A DNA stretch of 64,000 bases from JAAYUD01 sp963676865 (GTDB taxonomy: Bacteria > Bacteroidota > Bacteroidia > Bacteroidales > Bacteroidaceae), in contig CAXXSS010000001.1 of NCBI GenBank assembly GCA_963676865.2, forward strand, positions 2,294,001-2,358,000, written 5' to 3'. This document shows positions 8,958-19,000 of this stretch, piece by piece (the stretch's first letter is position 1; every line of letters begins with the position of its first letter). The position numbers and the translations under genes were made by a program. The notes beneath the pieces were generated by a model. That model worked only from the letters and a program-made list of their open reading frames with translations, was not told the DNA's origin and did not search any database.

Positions 8958-9800
8958 ATGGTTGAATTTTTGCAATCTCCCGGACCTATCGGTGTGTTTG
9001 ATTCGGGGTATGGTGGACTTACCATACTTGACAGCATTCGCAAAGTATTACCTCAATACGATTATGTTTATCTTGGGGATAATGCTCGTGCACCCTATGG
9101 AAGCCGCTCCTTTGAAATCATTTACGAATTTACACGGCAAGCGGTGATCAATCTTTTTGAAAAAGGTTGCCATCTGGTCATTATCGGTTGTAATACAGCA
9201 TCGGCAAAGGCTTTGCGGAGTATTCAGATGAATGACTTGCCAGCACTTGATCCTAAACGTAGAGTGCTTGGTGTGATTCGTCCTACAGCCGAGGCTATAG
9301 GAAACATAACGAAGAGCCGCCATATTGGTATCTTCGGAACAGCCGGAACTATTATTTCGGGTTCTTATCCGATGGAAATAAAGAAGCTATTCCCCAATAT
9401 TACTGTTGTGGGACAGGCTTGTCCGATGTGGGTTCCGTTGGTAGAAAACGATGAATCTAATAACGACGGTGCCGATTTCTTTGTTCGCAAATATATTGAT
9501 ACTTTATTGGCTAAAGACCCTTTGATCGACACTGTAGTATTGGGATGCACTCATTATCCATTGCTTTATCCCAAGATTAGAGCCTATCTGCCCGATCATA
9601 TTCAAATCGTGTCACAGGGGACTTTAGTGCCCAATAGTCTGAAAGATTATTTATTCCGTCATCCGGAGATGGAACAGTCTTGTACTCGAGGAGGTGGCTG
9701 TGAATTTTATACGACGGAGTCTGAAGATAAATTTAAAGAATCGGCAACGGTGTTTCTTAATCAACCGATAGAAAATGTTCATCGAGTGGTATTGGAATAA
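8958..9800 (+). CDS. murI: glutamate racemase
   Basis: Makes D-glutamate for peptidoglycan from L-glutamate without a cofactor. The N-terminal GPIGVFDSGYGGLTIL motif and both catalytic cysteines, in GCNTASAKA (about residue 78) and GCTHYPLLYP (about residue 196), are present. I start at the Met at 8958 (280 residues) because the earlier in-frame ATG at 8925 is inside a terminator stem. Followed 21 bp later by proB. Confidence 0.95.
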   Translation: MVEFLQSPGPIGVFDSGYGGLTILDSIRKVLPQYDYVYLGDNARAPYGSRSFEIIYEFTRQAVINLFEKGCHLVIIGCNTASAKALRSIQMNDLPALDPKRRVLGVIRPTAEAIGNITKSRHIGIFGTAGTIISGSYPMEIKKLFPNITVVGQACPMWVPLVENDESNNDGADFFVRKYIDTLLAKDPLIDTVVLGCTHYPLLYPKIRAYLPDHIQIVSQGTLVPNSLKDYLFRHPEMEQSCTRGGGCEFYTTESEDKFKESATVFLNQPIENVHRVVLE

Positions 9801-9821
9801 TATATTTTAATCAATCTGACT

Positions 9822-10904
9822 ATGAGTGAAGAATATCGGCGTATTGTCGTTAAAATAGGAAGTAATATATTGACTCGCTCTGACGGTACTCTCGATGTCA
9901 CTCGCATGTCGTCGCTTACCGATCAGATATCAGCGCTTTATCAGCGTGGCATTGAAGTTATTATAGTCTCTTCCGGGGCTGTGGCGTCGGGCAGGAGTGA
10001 GCTTCATACGGAGCGTAAATTGGATAGCGTAGACCAGCGGCAGTTGTTCAGTGCCGTGGGGCAAGCTAAGCTGATTAATCGTTATTATGAACTTTTCAGC
10101 GATCATCATATTGTAGTAGGGCAGGTTCTTACCATGAAAGAAAACTTTGCTACTCGTCGGCATTATCTCAATCAGAAAAATTGCATGGAAGTGATGCTTC
10201 GCAATGGTGTTATACCTATTGTCAATGAGAATGACACCATATCGGTTACAGAACTTATGTTTACGGATAATGATGAATTGTCCGGACTCATTGCTTCGAT
10301 GATGAATGTTCAGGCTTTGTTTATTTTAAGCAATATTGATGGCATATACGATGGTTCTCCATCCGATGCTTTATCGCACGTCATTCGTACCATCACTCCC
10401 GATATGGATCTTTCGCAATACATACAGACGGGCAAGTCCAGTTTTGGTCGAGGTGGCATGCTTACTAAGAGCAACATCGCACATAAAATAGCTGAAGAAG
10501 GCATTGAGGTCGTTATTGCTAATGGAAAACGCGAGAATATATTGCTCGAACTTATTTCTCAGCCCGAGCATACTGTCTGTACCCGATTCTTACCATCCAC
10601 TCAGCCTGTGTCGAGCGTGAAAAAGTGGATTGCTCATTGCGAAGGTTTTGCAAAGGGAGAAATACATATTAATGAGTGTCTTACCACTCGGCTCAGTAGC
10701 GGTAAGGCTGTCAGTATATTGCCGGTAGGTATTAGCGGCATTGAAGGGGACTTCGAAAAGGACGACATTGTTCGTTTGGTAGATTGTAAGGGGCATTTAA
10801 TAGGATGTGGTCGTGTGAATTGTAGTTCTGAATTGGCACGTTCCGAGATGGGAAAGCATGGTAAGCGTGCTGTGGTACACTACGATTATCTTTATATTGA
10901 ATAA
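9822..10904 (+). CDS. proB: glutamate 5-kinase
   Basis: First committed enzyme of proline synthesis, phosphorylating glutamate on its gamma-carboxyl. The amino-acid-kinase domain begins RIVVKIGSNIL (about residues 6-16) and contains SSGAVASG, NENDTISV and GRGGMLTK. A PUA domain occupies the C-terminal 90 or so residues. At 360 residues it is the full two-domain form. Ten bases separate it from proA, whose product takes the unstable acyl phosphate. Confidence 0.95.
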   Translation: MSEEYRRIVVKIGSNILTRSDGTLDVTRMSSLTDQISALYQRGIEVIIVSSGAVASGRSELHTERKLDSVDQRQLFSAVGQAKLINRYYELFSDHHIVVGQVLTMKENFATRRHYLNQKNCMEVMLRNGVIPIVNENDTISVTELMFTDNDELSGLIASMMNVQALFILSNIDGIYDGSPSDALSHVIRTITPDMDLSQYIQTGKSSFGRGGMLTKSNIAHKIAEEGIEVVIANGKRENILLELISQPEHTVCTRFLPSTQPVSSVKKWIAHCEGFAKGEIHINECLTTRLSSGKAVSILPVGISGIEGDFEKDDIVRLVDCKGHLIGCGRVNCSSELARSEMGKHGKRAVVHYDYLYIE

Positions 10905-10914
10905 TTAACATGAT

Positions 10915-12168
10915 ATGATGAACATGGATTCTATTTTTCAAGAGGTGAAATCCGCAAGTCGAGATTTGGCATTGCTTGATAGCGAAAAGATAAATGAAGT
11001 ACTGTTGGCCGTTGCCGATGCTGCTATCCGACAGGCTCCCTATATTTTGCAGGAAAATGCAAAAGATTTGGCAAAGATGAATGTTGCCGATCCCATGTAC
11101 GATCGTTTGAAACTTACGCCGGCTCGTCTTGAAGAGATTGCTCAAGGTATTCGTAATGTAGCAAAACTTCCTTCTCCGTTGGGTAGGGTGCTTAAAGATG
11201 TAGTACGCCCCAATGGCATGCATTTGCGTCGTGTCAGTGTTCCGTTCGGAGTTATCGGTGTTATTTATGAGGCTCGGCCGAATGTTTGTTTTGATGTTTT
11301 CTCTCTTTGTATAAAGAGTGGCAATGCTTGTGTTCTAAAAGGAGGAAGCAATGCCGATGCTTCCAATAGGGCTATTGTCGAAATCATTCATCAGGCTCTT
11401 GAATCGCAAAATGTCAATCCTCACATTGTCGAATTGCTTCCTGCCGGTCACGAATCGGCAGCTGCGCTACTTCATGCTACCGAGTATGTCGATTTGATAA
11501 TACCTCGTGGCAGCAACAGTCTTATTCAATTCGCTCGACATAATGCAACTGTTCCGGTTATAGAAACAGGAGCGGGTATTTGTCATACTTATTTCGATGA
11601 GTTTGCCGATCTGGCTAAAGGCAGTGCTATCATTAATAATGCTAAAACACGCCGTGTTACAGTCTGCAATGCTCTCGATTGTGTTATCGTTCATCAATCT
11701 CGACTGAAGGAATTACCTCAGATCGTTTCTCTTCTCGCATCATCGAATGTGGTTATCTATGCAGACAAGGCGGCCTATGAGGCGCTTGATGGAAAGTATC
11801 CGCCCCATCTGCTTGAACAGGCTACTACCGAAAGCTTCGGAACAGAATATTTGGATTATAAGATGGCTATAAAGACAGTGGATTCTTTTGAAGAAGCACT
11901 AAATCATATTCGCGCCAACGGATCTAAGCATAGCGAGAGTATCATAACCGAGAATGAGGAGCGTGCCCAACGTTTTCTGCGCGAAGTGGATGCTGCCTGT
12001 GTATATATCAATGTATCAACAGCCTTCACCGACGGCGGGCAGTTTGGATTGGGCGCCGAAATCGGTATCAGTACTCAAAAGCTTCATGCGCGTGGTCCTA
12101 TGGGACTCGAAGAAATAACCACTTACAAGTGGTTGATAGAGGGCAACGGACAAATCAGAAAAGCATAA
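10915..12168 (+). CDS. proA: glutamate-5-semialdehyde dehydrogenase (gamma-glutamyl phosphate reductase)
   Basis: Reduces gamma-glutamyl phosphate to glutamate semialdehyde with NADPH. Aldehyde-dehydrogenase fold of 417 residues with PFGVIGVIYEARPNV, the PRGSNSLI loop, and the catalytic cysteine in TRRVTVCNALDC (about residue 250). Three possible ATG starts lie within ten bases (10915, 10918, 10924). It follows proB closely and precedes argF' by 33 bp, so proline and arginine synthesis genes are co-transcribed. Confidence 0.95.
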   Translation: MMNMDSIFQEVKSASRDLALLDSEKINEVLLAVADAAIRQAPYILQENAKDLAKMNVADPMYDRLKLTPARLEEIAQGIRNVAKLPSPLGRVLKDVVRPNGMHLRRVSVPFGVIGVIYEARPNVCFDVFSLCIKSGNACVLKGGSNADASNRAIVEIIHQALESQNVNPHIVELLPAGHESAAALLHATEYVDLIIPRGSNSLIQFARHNATVPVIETGAGICHTYFDEFADLAKGSAIINNAKTRRVTVCNALDCVIVHQSRLKELPQIVSLLASSNVVIYADKAAYEALDGKYPPHLLEQATTESFGTEYLDYKMAIKTVDSFEEALNHIRANGSKHSESIITENEERAQRFLREVDAACVYINVSTAFTDGGQFGLGAEIGISTQKLHARGPMGLEEITTYKWLIEGNGQIRKA

Positions 12169-12201
12169 ACCCAAATTATAAAATTATAAAACAAGCGAAC
12201 A

Positions 12202-13158
12202 ATGAAGAAATTTACAGGAGTGCAAGACATTGGCGACTTGAAAGTCGCTTTATCGTTGGCCTTTGAAATGAAGAAGGATCGTTTTAAGTATGTAGAGCTG
12301 GGACGTAACAAAACACTACTGATGGTGTTTTTCAATTCGAGCTTGCGTACTCGACTCAGTACCCAGAAAGCTGCAATGAATCTTGGCATGAACGTTATTG
12401 TGCTCGACATTAATCAGGGGGCTTGGAAACTCGAAACAGAACGTGGCGTTATTATGGATGGCGATAAATCGGAGCATATTCTTGAGGCTATTCCGGTAAT
12501 GGGATCTTATTGCGACATTATCGGCGTACGTTCTTTCGCTCAGTTTGAAGACCGTGACTATGATTATAATGAAACAATTCTCAATCAGTTTATAAAATAT
12601 TCCGGTAAGCCTGTGTTTTCTATGGAAGCTGCTACTTGTCATCCGCTTCAGGCTTTTGCCGATCTTATCACCATCGAGGAATACAAAACAAAACCACGTC
12701 CTAAAGTTGTCATGTCATGGGCCCCTCATCCTCGTGCGCTCCCGCAAGCCGTACCCAACTCTTTTGCCGAGTGGATGAATGCTGCCGATTATGATTTTGT
12801 GATTACCCATCCTCATGGCTATGAACTTGACCCTAAATTTGTAGGCAATGCTTCTGTTGAATACGATCAGATGAAAGCATTCGAGGGTGCCGATTTTGTA
12901 TATGGTAAGAATTGGGCTGCGTATGCCGGCGACAATTACGGACGCATTATCTGTTCGGATCGTTCGTGGACTATTGGCGAACGCCAGATGGCTGTTACCA
13001 ATAACGCTCATTTTATGCATTGTTTGCCCGTGCGGCGTAATATGATTGTGACGGATGATGTGATTGAAGGTCCTCAATCTTTGGTTATTCCCGAGGCAGC
13101 CAATCGCGAAATATCGGCTACTGTTGTACTGAAAAAGTTATTAGATAGTATTGAGTAA
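12202..13158 (+). CDS. argF': N-succinylornithine carbamoyltransferase (Bacteroides-type)
   Basis: Carbamoylates an N-acylated ornithine, the Bacteroides route to arginine. The carbamoyl-phosphate motif SSLRTRLST (about residues 46-54) replaces the usual STRT form, and the AOTCase/SOTCase-specific MHCLPVRRN segment is present. In published work on Bacteroides fragilis and Xanthomonas enzymes the residue at B. fragilis position 90 decides substrate: Glu gives acetyl-ornithine and Pro gives succinyl-ornithine. Here residue 90 is Ser (in DGDKSEHIL). Engineered Ser at that site was reported to give the succinyl form, so I call it succinyl-specific. Length is 318 residues. Last gene of proB-proA-argF'. 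Confidence 0.9.
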   Translation: MKKFTGVQDIGDLKVALSLAFEMKKDRFKYVELGRNKTLLMVFFNSSLRTRLSTQKAAMNLGMNVIVLDINQGAWKLETERGVIMDGDKSEHILEAIPVMGSYCDIIGVRSFAQFEDRDYDYNETILNQFIKYSGKPVFSMEAATCHPLQAFADLITIEEYKTKPRPKVVMSWAPHPRALPQAVPNSFAEWMNAADYDFVITHPHGYELDPKFVGNASVEYDQMKAFEGADFVYGKNWAAYAGDNYGRIICSDRSWTIGERQMAVTNNAHFMHCLPVRRNMIVTDDVIEGPQSLVIPEAANREISATVVLKKLLDSIE

Positions 13159-13198
13159 ATAAGCATATCGCAATTACGGTAGTGTACTTATTATATAA

Positions 13199-13231
13199 TT
13201 TCTGCCCTATACGTCACGTACAGGGCAGAAA
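13199..13231 (+). terminator. terminator of proB-proA-argF'
   Basis: TTTCTGCCCT (13199-13208) pairs perfectly with AGGGCAGAAA (13222-13231). The loop region contains a further TACGT/ACGTA stem, so the hairpin is almost continuous. It lies 40 bp after the argF' stop. It may also serve the convergent gene at 13329. Confidence 0.8.
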
Positions 13232-13328
13232 CACATATTCAAAATAGTGTATATTGAGAATACAATATACAAACAACCAGTAAGTTGAAGTCTAGACTCT
13301 AAGAGAGAGTTTTTGTTTTGTTTTTATT

Positions 13329-13925
13329 TTATTTGTGTCGGTGATCGGGCATTTTGTAAAGCCTTAAATTATTTAAGGCACTCTTAATAAGCAGTTCGTA
13401 TACTCCAAACATCAGGAAAATATAGAAAAAATCGCCCAATAGGGTGTTGCGGAAAAAAGGAATTCCCGCTATGTAGCATGATATCAATCCGCCGAATGTA
13501 TGAGGGTAGGGGAGCATGCTCGAGAATAGCCATACTCCGAAGTTCGAGATGAGGAAGAAGATGATAGATGATAGTATCGAGGTGCAAAATAGCCTGAGTA
13601 GCGCGATCTTGTTGTGCAGAATGCTTCTTCCTAGAAGGCTTATCAACAAAAAAGCGGCGTAGGTGACTATAGCTCCGTCGTAGAACCAAATGAAATGGTC
13701 GAAATAAGCTGCGTATATTATATTGTTGAGCAACAAATCGCTTATCCACATCGAAGCGATGGGAATGATATAGCAGTAATAGCGGTTGTTAAGGTAGGCA
13801 GACCCGAAAAGAGCCATTGCACATATAGGCGAAAAGTTGTACGGGTGGGGGATGAGTCTGCTTAGTGCAGCTGCTAGGATCATGACAACAATGCCGACAA
13901 ATTCTAATTTCTTATTTTTTTCCAT
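13329..13925 (-). CDS. DUF6580-family multi-pass membrane protein under a B12 riboswitch
   Basis: A 198-residue, very hydrophobic inner-membrane protein with about five or six transmembrane segments. The N-terminal region, including ALSRLIPHPYNFSPICAMALFG, is characteristic of the DUF6580 family. It is the only gene between the cobalamin riboswitch (14080-14278) and the argF' terminator, so its expression should fall when cobalamin is plentiful. Topology and length resemble the substrate-binding S components of ECF vitamin transporters. A role in cobalamin or precursor uptake is therefore inferred from the riboswitch and shape, not shown by any motif. Confidence 0.8.
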   Translation of the reverse strand: MEKNKKLEFVGIVVMILAAALSRLIPHPYNFSPICAMALFGSAYLNNRYYCYIIPIASMWISDLLLNNIIYAAYFDHFIWFYDGAIVTYAAFLLISLLGRSILHNKIALLRLFCTSILSSIIFFLISNFGVWLFSSMLPYPHTFGGLISCYIAGIPFFRNTLLGDFFYIFLMFGVYELLIKSALNNLRLYKMPDHRHK

Positions 13926-14079
13926 CGTTTTGTATATTGATTAAGTTTCACTCACAAATACATACATAATCAATCTACAGTACACGATGTATACATCCTT
14001 ATCTTAATACGATAAGAAAGAAACAACATTGCCCGATCCATGCCCATTCCTCCGTGGACTGTAGAACAGATATTCTACA

Positions 14080-14278
14080 AAGGCAGGTCTTCTGGCTTAT
14101 TCCTGTCTTGATAGCCTTCCCAACTTCTCGAAAGAGTTAGTGGCTTTGTTCTTTTATCAAGACCCTTTTGTCCATTACAGGACTGTGGAACTTACAGCAG
14201 CGGGAACTGTTGCCGATTTGCACGGCATTCCCTTTTAATTCCGGCTCACTTATTCAGGTGATGCGGAAACCTTTGACG
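14080..14278 (-). ncRNA. cobalamin riboswitch
   Basis: On the minus strand the region contains the conserved core GCCGTGCAAATCGGCAACAG followed by CCCGCTGCTGTAAG, then the B12 box AAGCCAGAAGACCTGCCT (14082-14099). These are the hallmark elements of the AdoCbl riboswitch class. A perfect -7 box at 14282-14289 places the transcription start at its 5' edge. It lies about 155 nt upstream of the DUF6580 gene, leaving room for an expression platform. Confidence 0.93.
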
Positions 14279-14281
14279 GCA

Positions 14282-14311
14282 CAAAATTACCAATATTATT
14301 GGAATTACAAA
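14282..14311 (-). promoter_or_regulatory. promoter of the B12-riboswitch transcript
   Basis: TAATTTTG (14282-14289, minus strand) matches TAnnTTTG exactly, and TTTG (14308-14311) lies 18 bp upstream, slightly short of the usual spacing of about 20. The start point would be near 14275, at the 5' edge of the riboswitch. Confidence 0.65.
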
Positions 14312-14710
14312 ACAAAATCGTTAAAAACGAAACAATTTTCATTGAAACGAACTCGGATATACTTCACTTGCCCGTATGTATGCAATCTGAAACCTCTATC
14401 GCATTCGATTTCACCCAATATTCATATCCAAGGGATGTGGTGAGGGTATCTACCTTCTCTTGTATCCACTCACTTCTTTTGCTTCTCGCAATATCTCAGT
14501 ATGCTGTTGTCGCGACGTATGGATGCCGCTTGCGACTCACGGGCGTGAGTCGGAAAAAACATAAGGACGAAACTTGCGACTCACGCCCGTGAGTCGCAAG
14601 TTTCGTATGTTAGTTTTCATCCTTATGCCCTTAAGTATTTCCAAGTATTTGAAGATGGAACTATTGTTGGGCACATAAGGCACTTTGAAGAACAAATAAC
14701 CAACGGCGTT
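14290..14710. other. gene-free stretch between the TolC gene and the B12 riboswitch
   Basis: No credible gene is seen. The stretch holds the riboswitch promoter region and a composite palindromic repeat at 14531-14632. Short open frames here overlap the riboswitch or the palindromes and have no recognisable product. Confidence 0.6.
14531..14632. repeat. palindromic repeat family B, copy 1
   Basis: The core is a perfect inverted repeat at 14569-14604: arms of 17 bp (GAAACTTGCGACTCACG and its complement) around CC. A related 22-bp unit, GCGACTCACG plus GGCGTGAGTCGG, occurs at 14532-14553, one 22-bp spacer away. The unit is flanked by CATAAGGACG (14560-14569) and by CATCCTTATGCC on the far side. 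The same layout recurs at 46973-47073. Confidence 0.85.
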
Positions 14711-16006
14711 TCATCGATTGGATGTACGGTGGTTGTTCGTCACTTGAAGATATTTTGCCTTATAGATGTAATAGTTGATACAGGCGTCTGTGTAGTTGTT
14801 TTGACTTTGACTCAGCATGCTCTCGGCATCCAGAACCTGTGAAATTTCAGTGGTTCCTGCCGTTAAATAGTTATTATAGAGTCGAAGATTTTCTATCGAT
14901 TGCGCGATAGCCGATTTGGCAATATTAACTTGTCGGTACGACTCGTCAAAGTCATTTTGTGCCTGTTTCATTTCTAGTAGTAATAATTGTTTTCCTTGTT
15001 CATATTTATTGTAGGCTATTTGTTCTTTAATCTTTTGCTTCTTCATTGCATACGATCCTCCCCAGAAATCGGAAAGAGGAATGCTGACTGTGGCAAATAC
15101 GATTCCATTCATGTGATTGTGATCACTGAAGTTGTCGTATCCGTAGTTGGCGCCCACAGATACGGTCGGTAGATATTGGCTCTGTTTGATTTTTGTTTCT
15201 AGTTTGCTGGCTGTTACTCCCTTGTCCAGCATCTTGTACTCCGGTTTGTCGTACATCACAGATTCATGCAGCACATAGTATGCTGCCGGCGATTCGATGG
15301 TTGCAAAATCGGGCGCCGTTATTTCAAAAGTCTGTATCGAATCTAACGATAGTCCTATCTGCTGGCATAAGTTCATCTTGCAGAGAGTGATTGCATTTGT
15401 TGTTTTAGATTTCAATGCAGTCGTTTCATTTATTTTCAGTTTCACTTTGAGTATATCATTGGTGATTGTTGTTCCGGCTGCTACCGACGATTCTACTTTC
15501 TTCAGTAAGGCATTGAGATGATTTTCGACTGTCTGAATCGTTTTCAGTTTGTCCATGAGTGATGCTAGTAGCCAGAAGCTCTTTTCTGTTTCCAGCAGTA
15601 CATCATTTTTTGTGATCTCTCTTTGGTATTTACTTACTTCTTCTCCAAGTTTTGCAAGTTTGTTGCTATTCGATATATTACCTCCTGTGTATATCGGTTG
15701 TATTGCAGTAATACCTCCGGTCACTCCCGATTTCAAGGTATTTATTTGAATGCCTCCAAGATCCATCGAGACAACAGAGCGGCTGTTGTTGAACCCGAAA
15801 GCAGAACCTTTGATCTCCGGGAAGTATTTGGTATAGGCTTCTTTACTAGTCTGCGCTGCCGATAGTATCTCCAGTTCGCTGTTTTTGAGATTGAAGTTGC
15901 GTGTCTCTGTCAGTTTCTTACAATCATCAAGCGTGTACTTTTTCTGTGCAAACAGATTGCCGGATATTGCGATGGCTAATATGGCGATTATTATTCTTAG
16001 TTTCAT
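14711..16006 (-). CDS. TolC-family outer membrane efflux protein
   Basis: Outer-membrane channel of a tripartite RND pump. A 431-residue precursor with signal peptide MKLRIIIAILAIAISGNLFA. Two TolC/OEP repeats follow, rich in long amphipathic helices that would form the periplasmic tunnel. The repeats read YTLDDCKKLTETRNFNLKNS at the start and LRLYNNYLTAGTTEISQVLD near the end. It is the third gene of the adaptor-permease-channel operon, 11 bp behind the permease. Confidence 0.92.
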   Translation of the reverse strand: MKLRIIIAILAIAISGNLFAQKKYTLDDCKKLTETRNFNLKNSELEILSAAQTSKEAYTKYFPEIKGSAFGFNNSRSVVSMDLGGIQINTLKSGVTGGITAIQPIYTGGNISNSNKLAKLGEEVSKYQREITKNDVLLETEKSFWLLASLMDKLKTIQTVENHLNALLKKVESSVAAGTTITNDILKVKLKINETTALKSKTTNAITLCKMNLCQQIGLSLDSIQTFEITAPDFATIESPAAYYVLHESVMYDKPEYKMLDKGVTASKLETKIKQSQYLPTVSVGANYGYDNFSDHNHMNGIVFATVSIPLSDFWGGSYAMKKQKIKEQIAYNKYEQGKQLLLLEMKQAQNDFDESYRQVNIAKSAIAQSIENLRLYNNYLTAGTTEISQVLDAESMLSQSQNNYTDACINYYIYKAKYLQVTNNHRTSNR

Positions 16007-16017
16007 ATATAATCTGT

Positions 16018-19000
16018 TTATTTATTGTTCTTCATCTTCTTGAATATGAGCCAATAGGCAATGGGCAGTATGGTTGTGATAAAGATGGTCGAGAATATTG
16101 CTCCAAAGCAAATGACCGTTCCCATAGGGCTCCAAAGTGGGCTTTTGCTAATGATCATAGGTATTACTCCCATTGATGCTGCTGCCGAGGTAAGGAATAT
16201 GGGGCGCATTCTACGTTTTCCCGCTTCGATAGCTGCAGATCGGACTGTCATTTTTTCTTTTATCCTCAACTTCTCAGCATAGTCGATCAGAATAACGGCG
16301 TTTCTCACAACAATACCAAATAGACATACGATTCCTAGTATCGCCGTGATGCTGAATTGGGCATTCGTAATCCATAAACCAAGTACCGCGCCGAAGAAAC
16401 AAAGAGGTATGGCTAAGATGGTTAGTATTGTAAGACTTATCTTTTTGTAGTGGAATATCAATACAAGGAAAATAATTAATAATGCAATGAGCAGTCCGGT
16501 AGATATTTCGGGTATTGTCTTGGCATCAGATTCTGCAATACCTCCATACGATACGGACACCGATTGAAATTGTTTTTGGCTCAAGAGCGATTTAATTATT
16601 TTCTCTGCCTTTTCGAAAGCATCGTTTTCGTTGATGTTTCTTTTCAAATCGACCATAACGCTTATTGTTCTATCTCCGTTGCGTCTCACCACTTGTCCGT
16701 ATTGCCATGCCGGATATATCTGTGCGATCTGTTTGAGGGGTACCGATGTGCCCATCTCTGTCGAGATATATTCGTCTTTCAGTGCTTCTACCGTTGTCTT
16801 TTTATTGTTCCATCTTGGCTTTAATTTCACATTTATATCATAATCGTTTTCCCATAGAGTAGTGATGTTAAACCCATCTAGAGAAGTACCAAGATCCATT
16901 GCCAAAGAGGTGTCGTTGATGCCAAGTTGGTTTGCTTTGATAGGATCCATCACAATCTTTGCATAAGGAACAGTCCCTTCGAGATCTGTACGCACCCAAC
17001 TTGTTTCGTCCATCGTTTTGAGTCTGGCAACTAGCGAATCTGCAAACACCTTGGACTTTTGTATATCTTCATTCGTTATTCTAGCTTCGATAGGTACCGC
17101 AGCATCTTCGTTGTCTATTTGTTTGAAACGTACGTATGCATTGGCAAAGTGTTTGGCATATTTGTCCGAATACTCATTTAGTATATCTTCGGTATCATTG
17201 TTGGACGTAGTGTTTACAATGAACTGTCCGAAATTCTTTGAGGGTATATGTGGCGCGTAAGACGAATGGAAGCGGGGCGAACTCGTACCTATAAACGAGG
17301 TGATGGACACCACTCTTTGGTCTTTTCTGAGAATCTTCTCCATGCTGTTGCATATCTTGGCGGTCTCATTCAGCGGACTGCCCTCCGGTAGATAGAATTC
17401 AACAACAAACTGATTTCGTTCGGCAATGGGCATCAAACGCTGTGGAATATTCATGAACAGAATCCCTGCCAGTACAATGGATGCAATGCCTGATGATATG
17501 GCCCAATAAGGGTGCTTGAATAATCGGGGCAGCATGTTGTTGTAAAACAACTGAAGTTTTTCAAGAAATGATTTCTTTTTGGGGCTGTCTTCTGTCTTTA
17601 TTAATCCTTTTTTGATGAAGGCGTATTGCAAAAATGGAATGATAAACATGGCTACTGCAAGCGAAACAAACAGTGTGATAGCAATGGTCCATGGGAATGA
17701 TTTGATAAAGTCCTTCAGTTCTCCCGTAAAGGTTATCATTAGCGGGAAAAAGGTAATACTGATGGTGAGTGTTGCCGTAACCAGCGATTTGAAATAAACC
17801 TTAGCACTTTGTATAGCAGCATGCCATCTCGACATCCCTTGGTCAATCTCTTCGATATATCCGTCTACTATAACGATACAGTCGTCCACAATAAGTCCCA
17901 ATACCACGATGAGTCCTGCAAGTGTTACGGTATTTAGCTCTATGCCTATTGCATACATTATTCCCAAAGAGATGAAAATAGTGATGGGGATGGATGCCGC
18001 AGCAACACTTGCCACTCTGAATGGCATGAGTATCATTGTCACTAATATGACAGATGCAATGGCAATGATCATTTCCCATAAGAATCTGTTGACCGAGTCG
18101 TCTACGACCTTTGCCTGGTCGGTAATACGCGATATCTTTACGTCTTTGGGCAGGGTTAGCTCGAATTTCGTTATAATCTTGTTCACCTCTTCGCCATAAC
18201 TTGTAATGTCGTTATTCTCTCTCATCTCGATAGAAAGCAATAGACACTTTACCCCGTTGTTGGTTATATAGTTATCGGGCTCCGGATATTCGCGAGTAAC
18301 TTTTGCTATGTCTTTTAATCGAATAATATTTCCCTGTTGATCTATTTTAATGATCTGCTCCTCGATATTTCTTTCGGTCTGGTATGTTTTTGAAATGTGC
18401 ACCGGAATCTCTATCTTCGCCGATTTTAAATTGCCGCTTGAGGTAATCAATCCGTGCATGAATAAATTCTGGCCTAACATATTCATGTTGATGCCATAAG
18501 AAGTCATTTTATCTTTGTCGAGATTCACGGATATTTGTTCTTTCTGCATTCCATAGGTTCGGAAGTTGGCTATCTTGTCCACCTTGCGGAGTCTATCTTC
18601 TAGATTCTCAAGGTAAGTATGCAATTGCCGGTATGTCTTTGTTTTCGACTCCAACGATAATACCGTGGCCGATGTTTCGCCAAAATCATCATCCACAATG
18701 ATTGACAGTACCCCCAATGGAAGAGTACTTTTGAATTCATTGAGTCCATGTCTCAACTTAGACCATATTTCGTTCTTATTATTGACATTGTTGTTGAGCG
18801 TAACGAACATGTATACGATGCCGTCTTTGGACTTAGTGTATGTCTTCTTTCTATTAATCTCTTTGTAATTGAAAAGAAAGTTCTCGAGAGGTTTGCTAAG
18901 CTGTTGATCTACTTGAAGAGCTGTAGCACCGGGATATATACCAACGATTAATCCTTGGCGAATAGTATATGTTGGGAACTCTTGTTTGGGCATATAGTAT

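Noticed and set aside
14168..14592. Two plus-strand open frames between the riboswitch and the TolC gene.
   Set aside because: They run antisense through the cobalamin riboswitch and the family B palindromes and have no protein-like composition.
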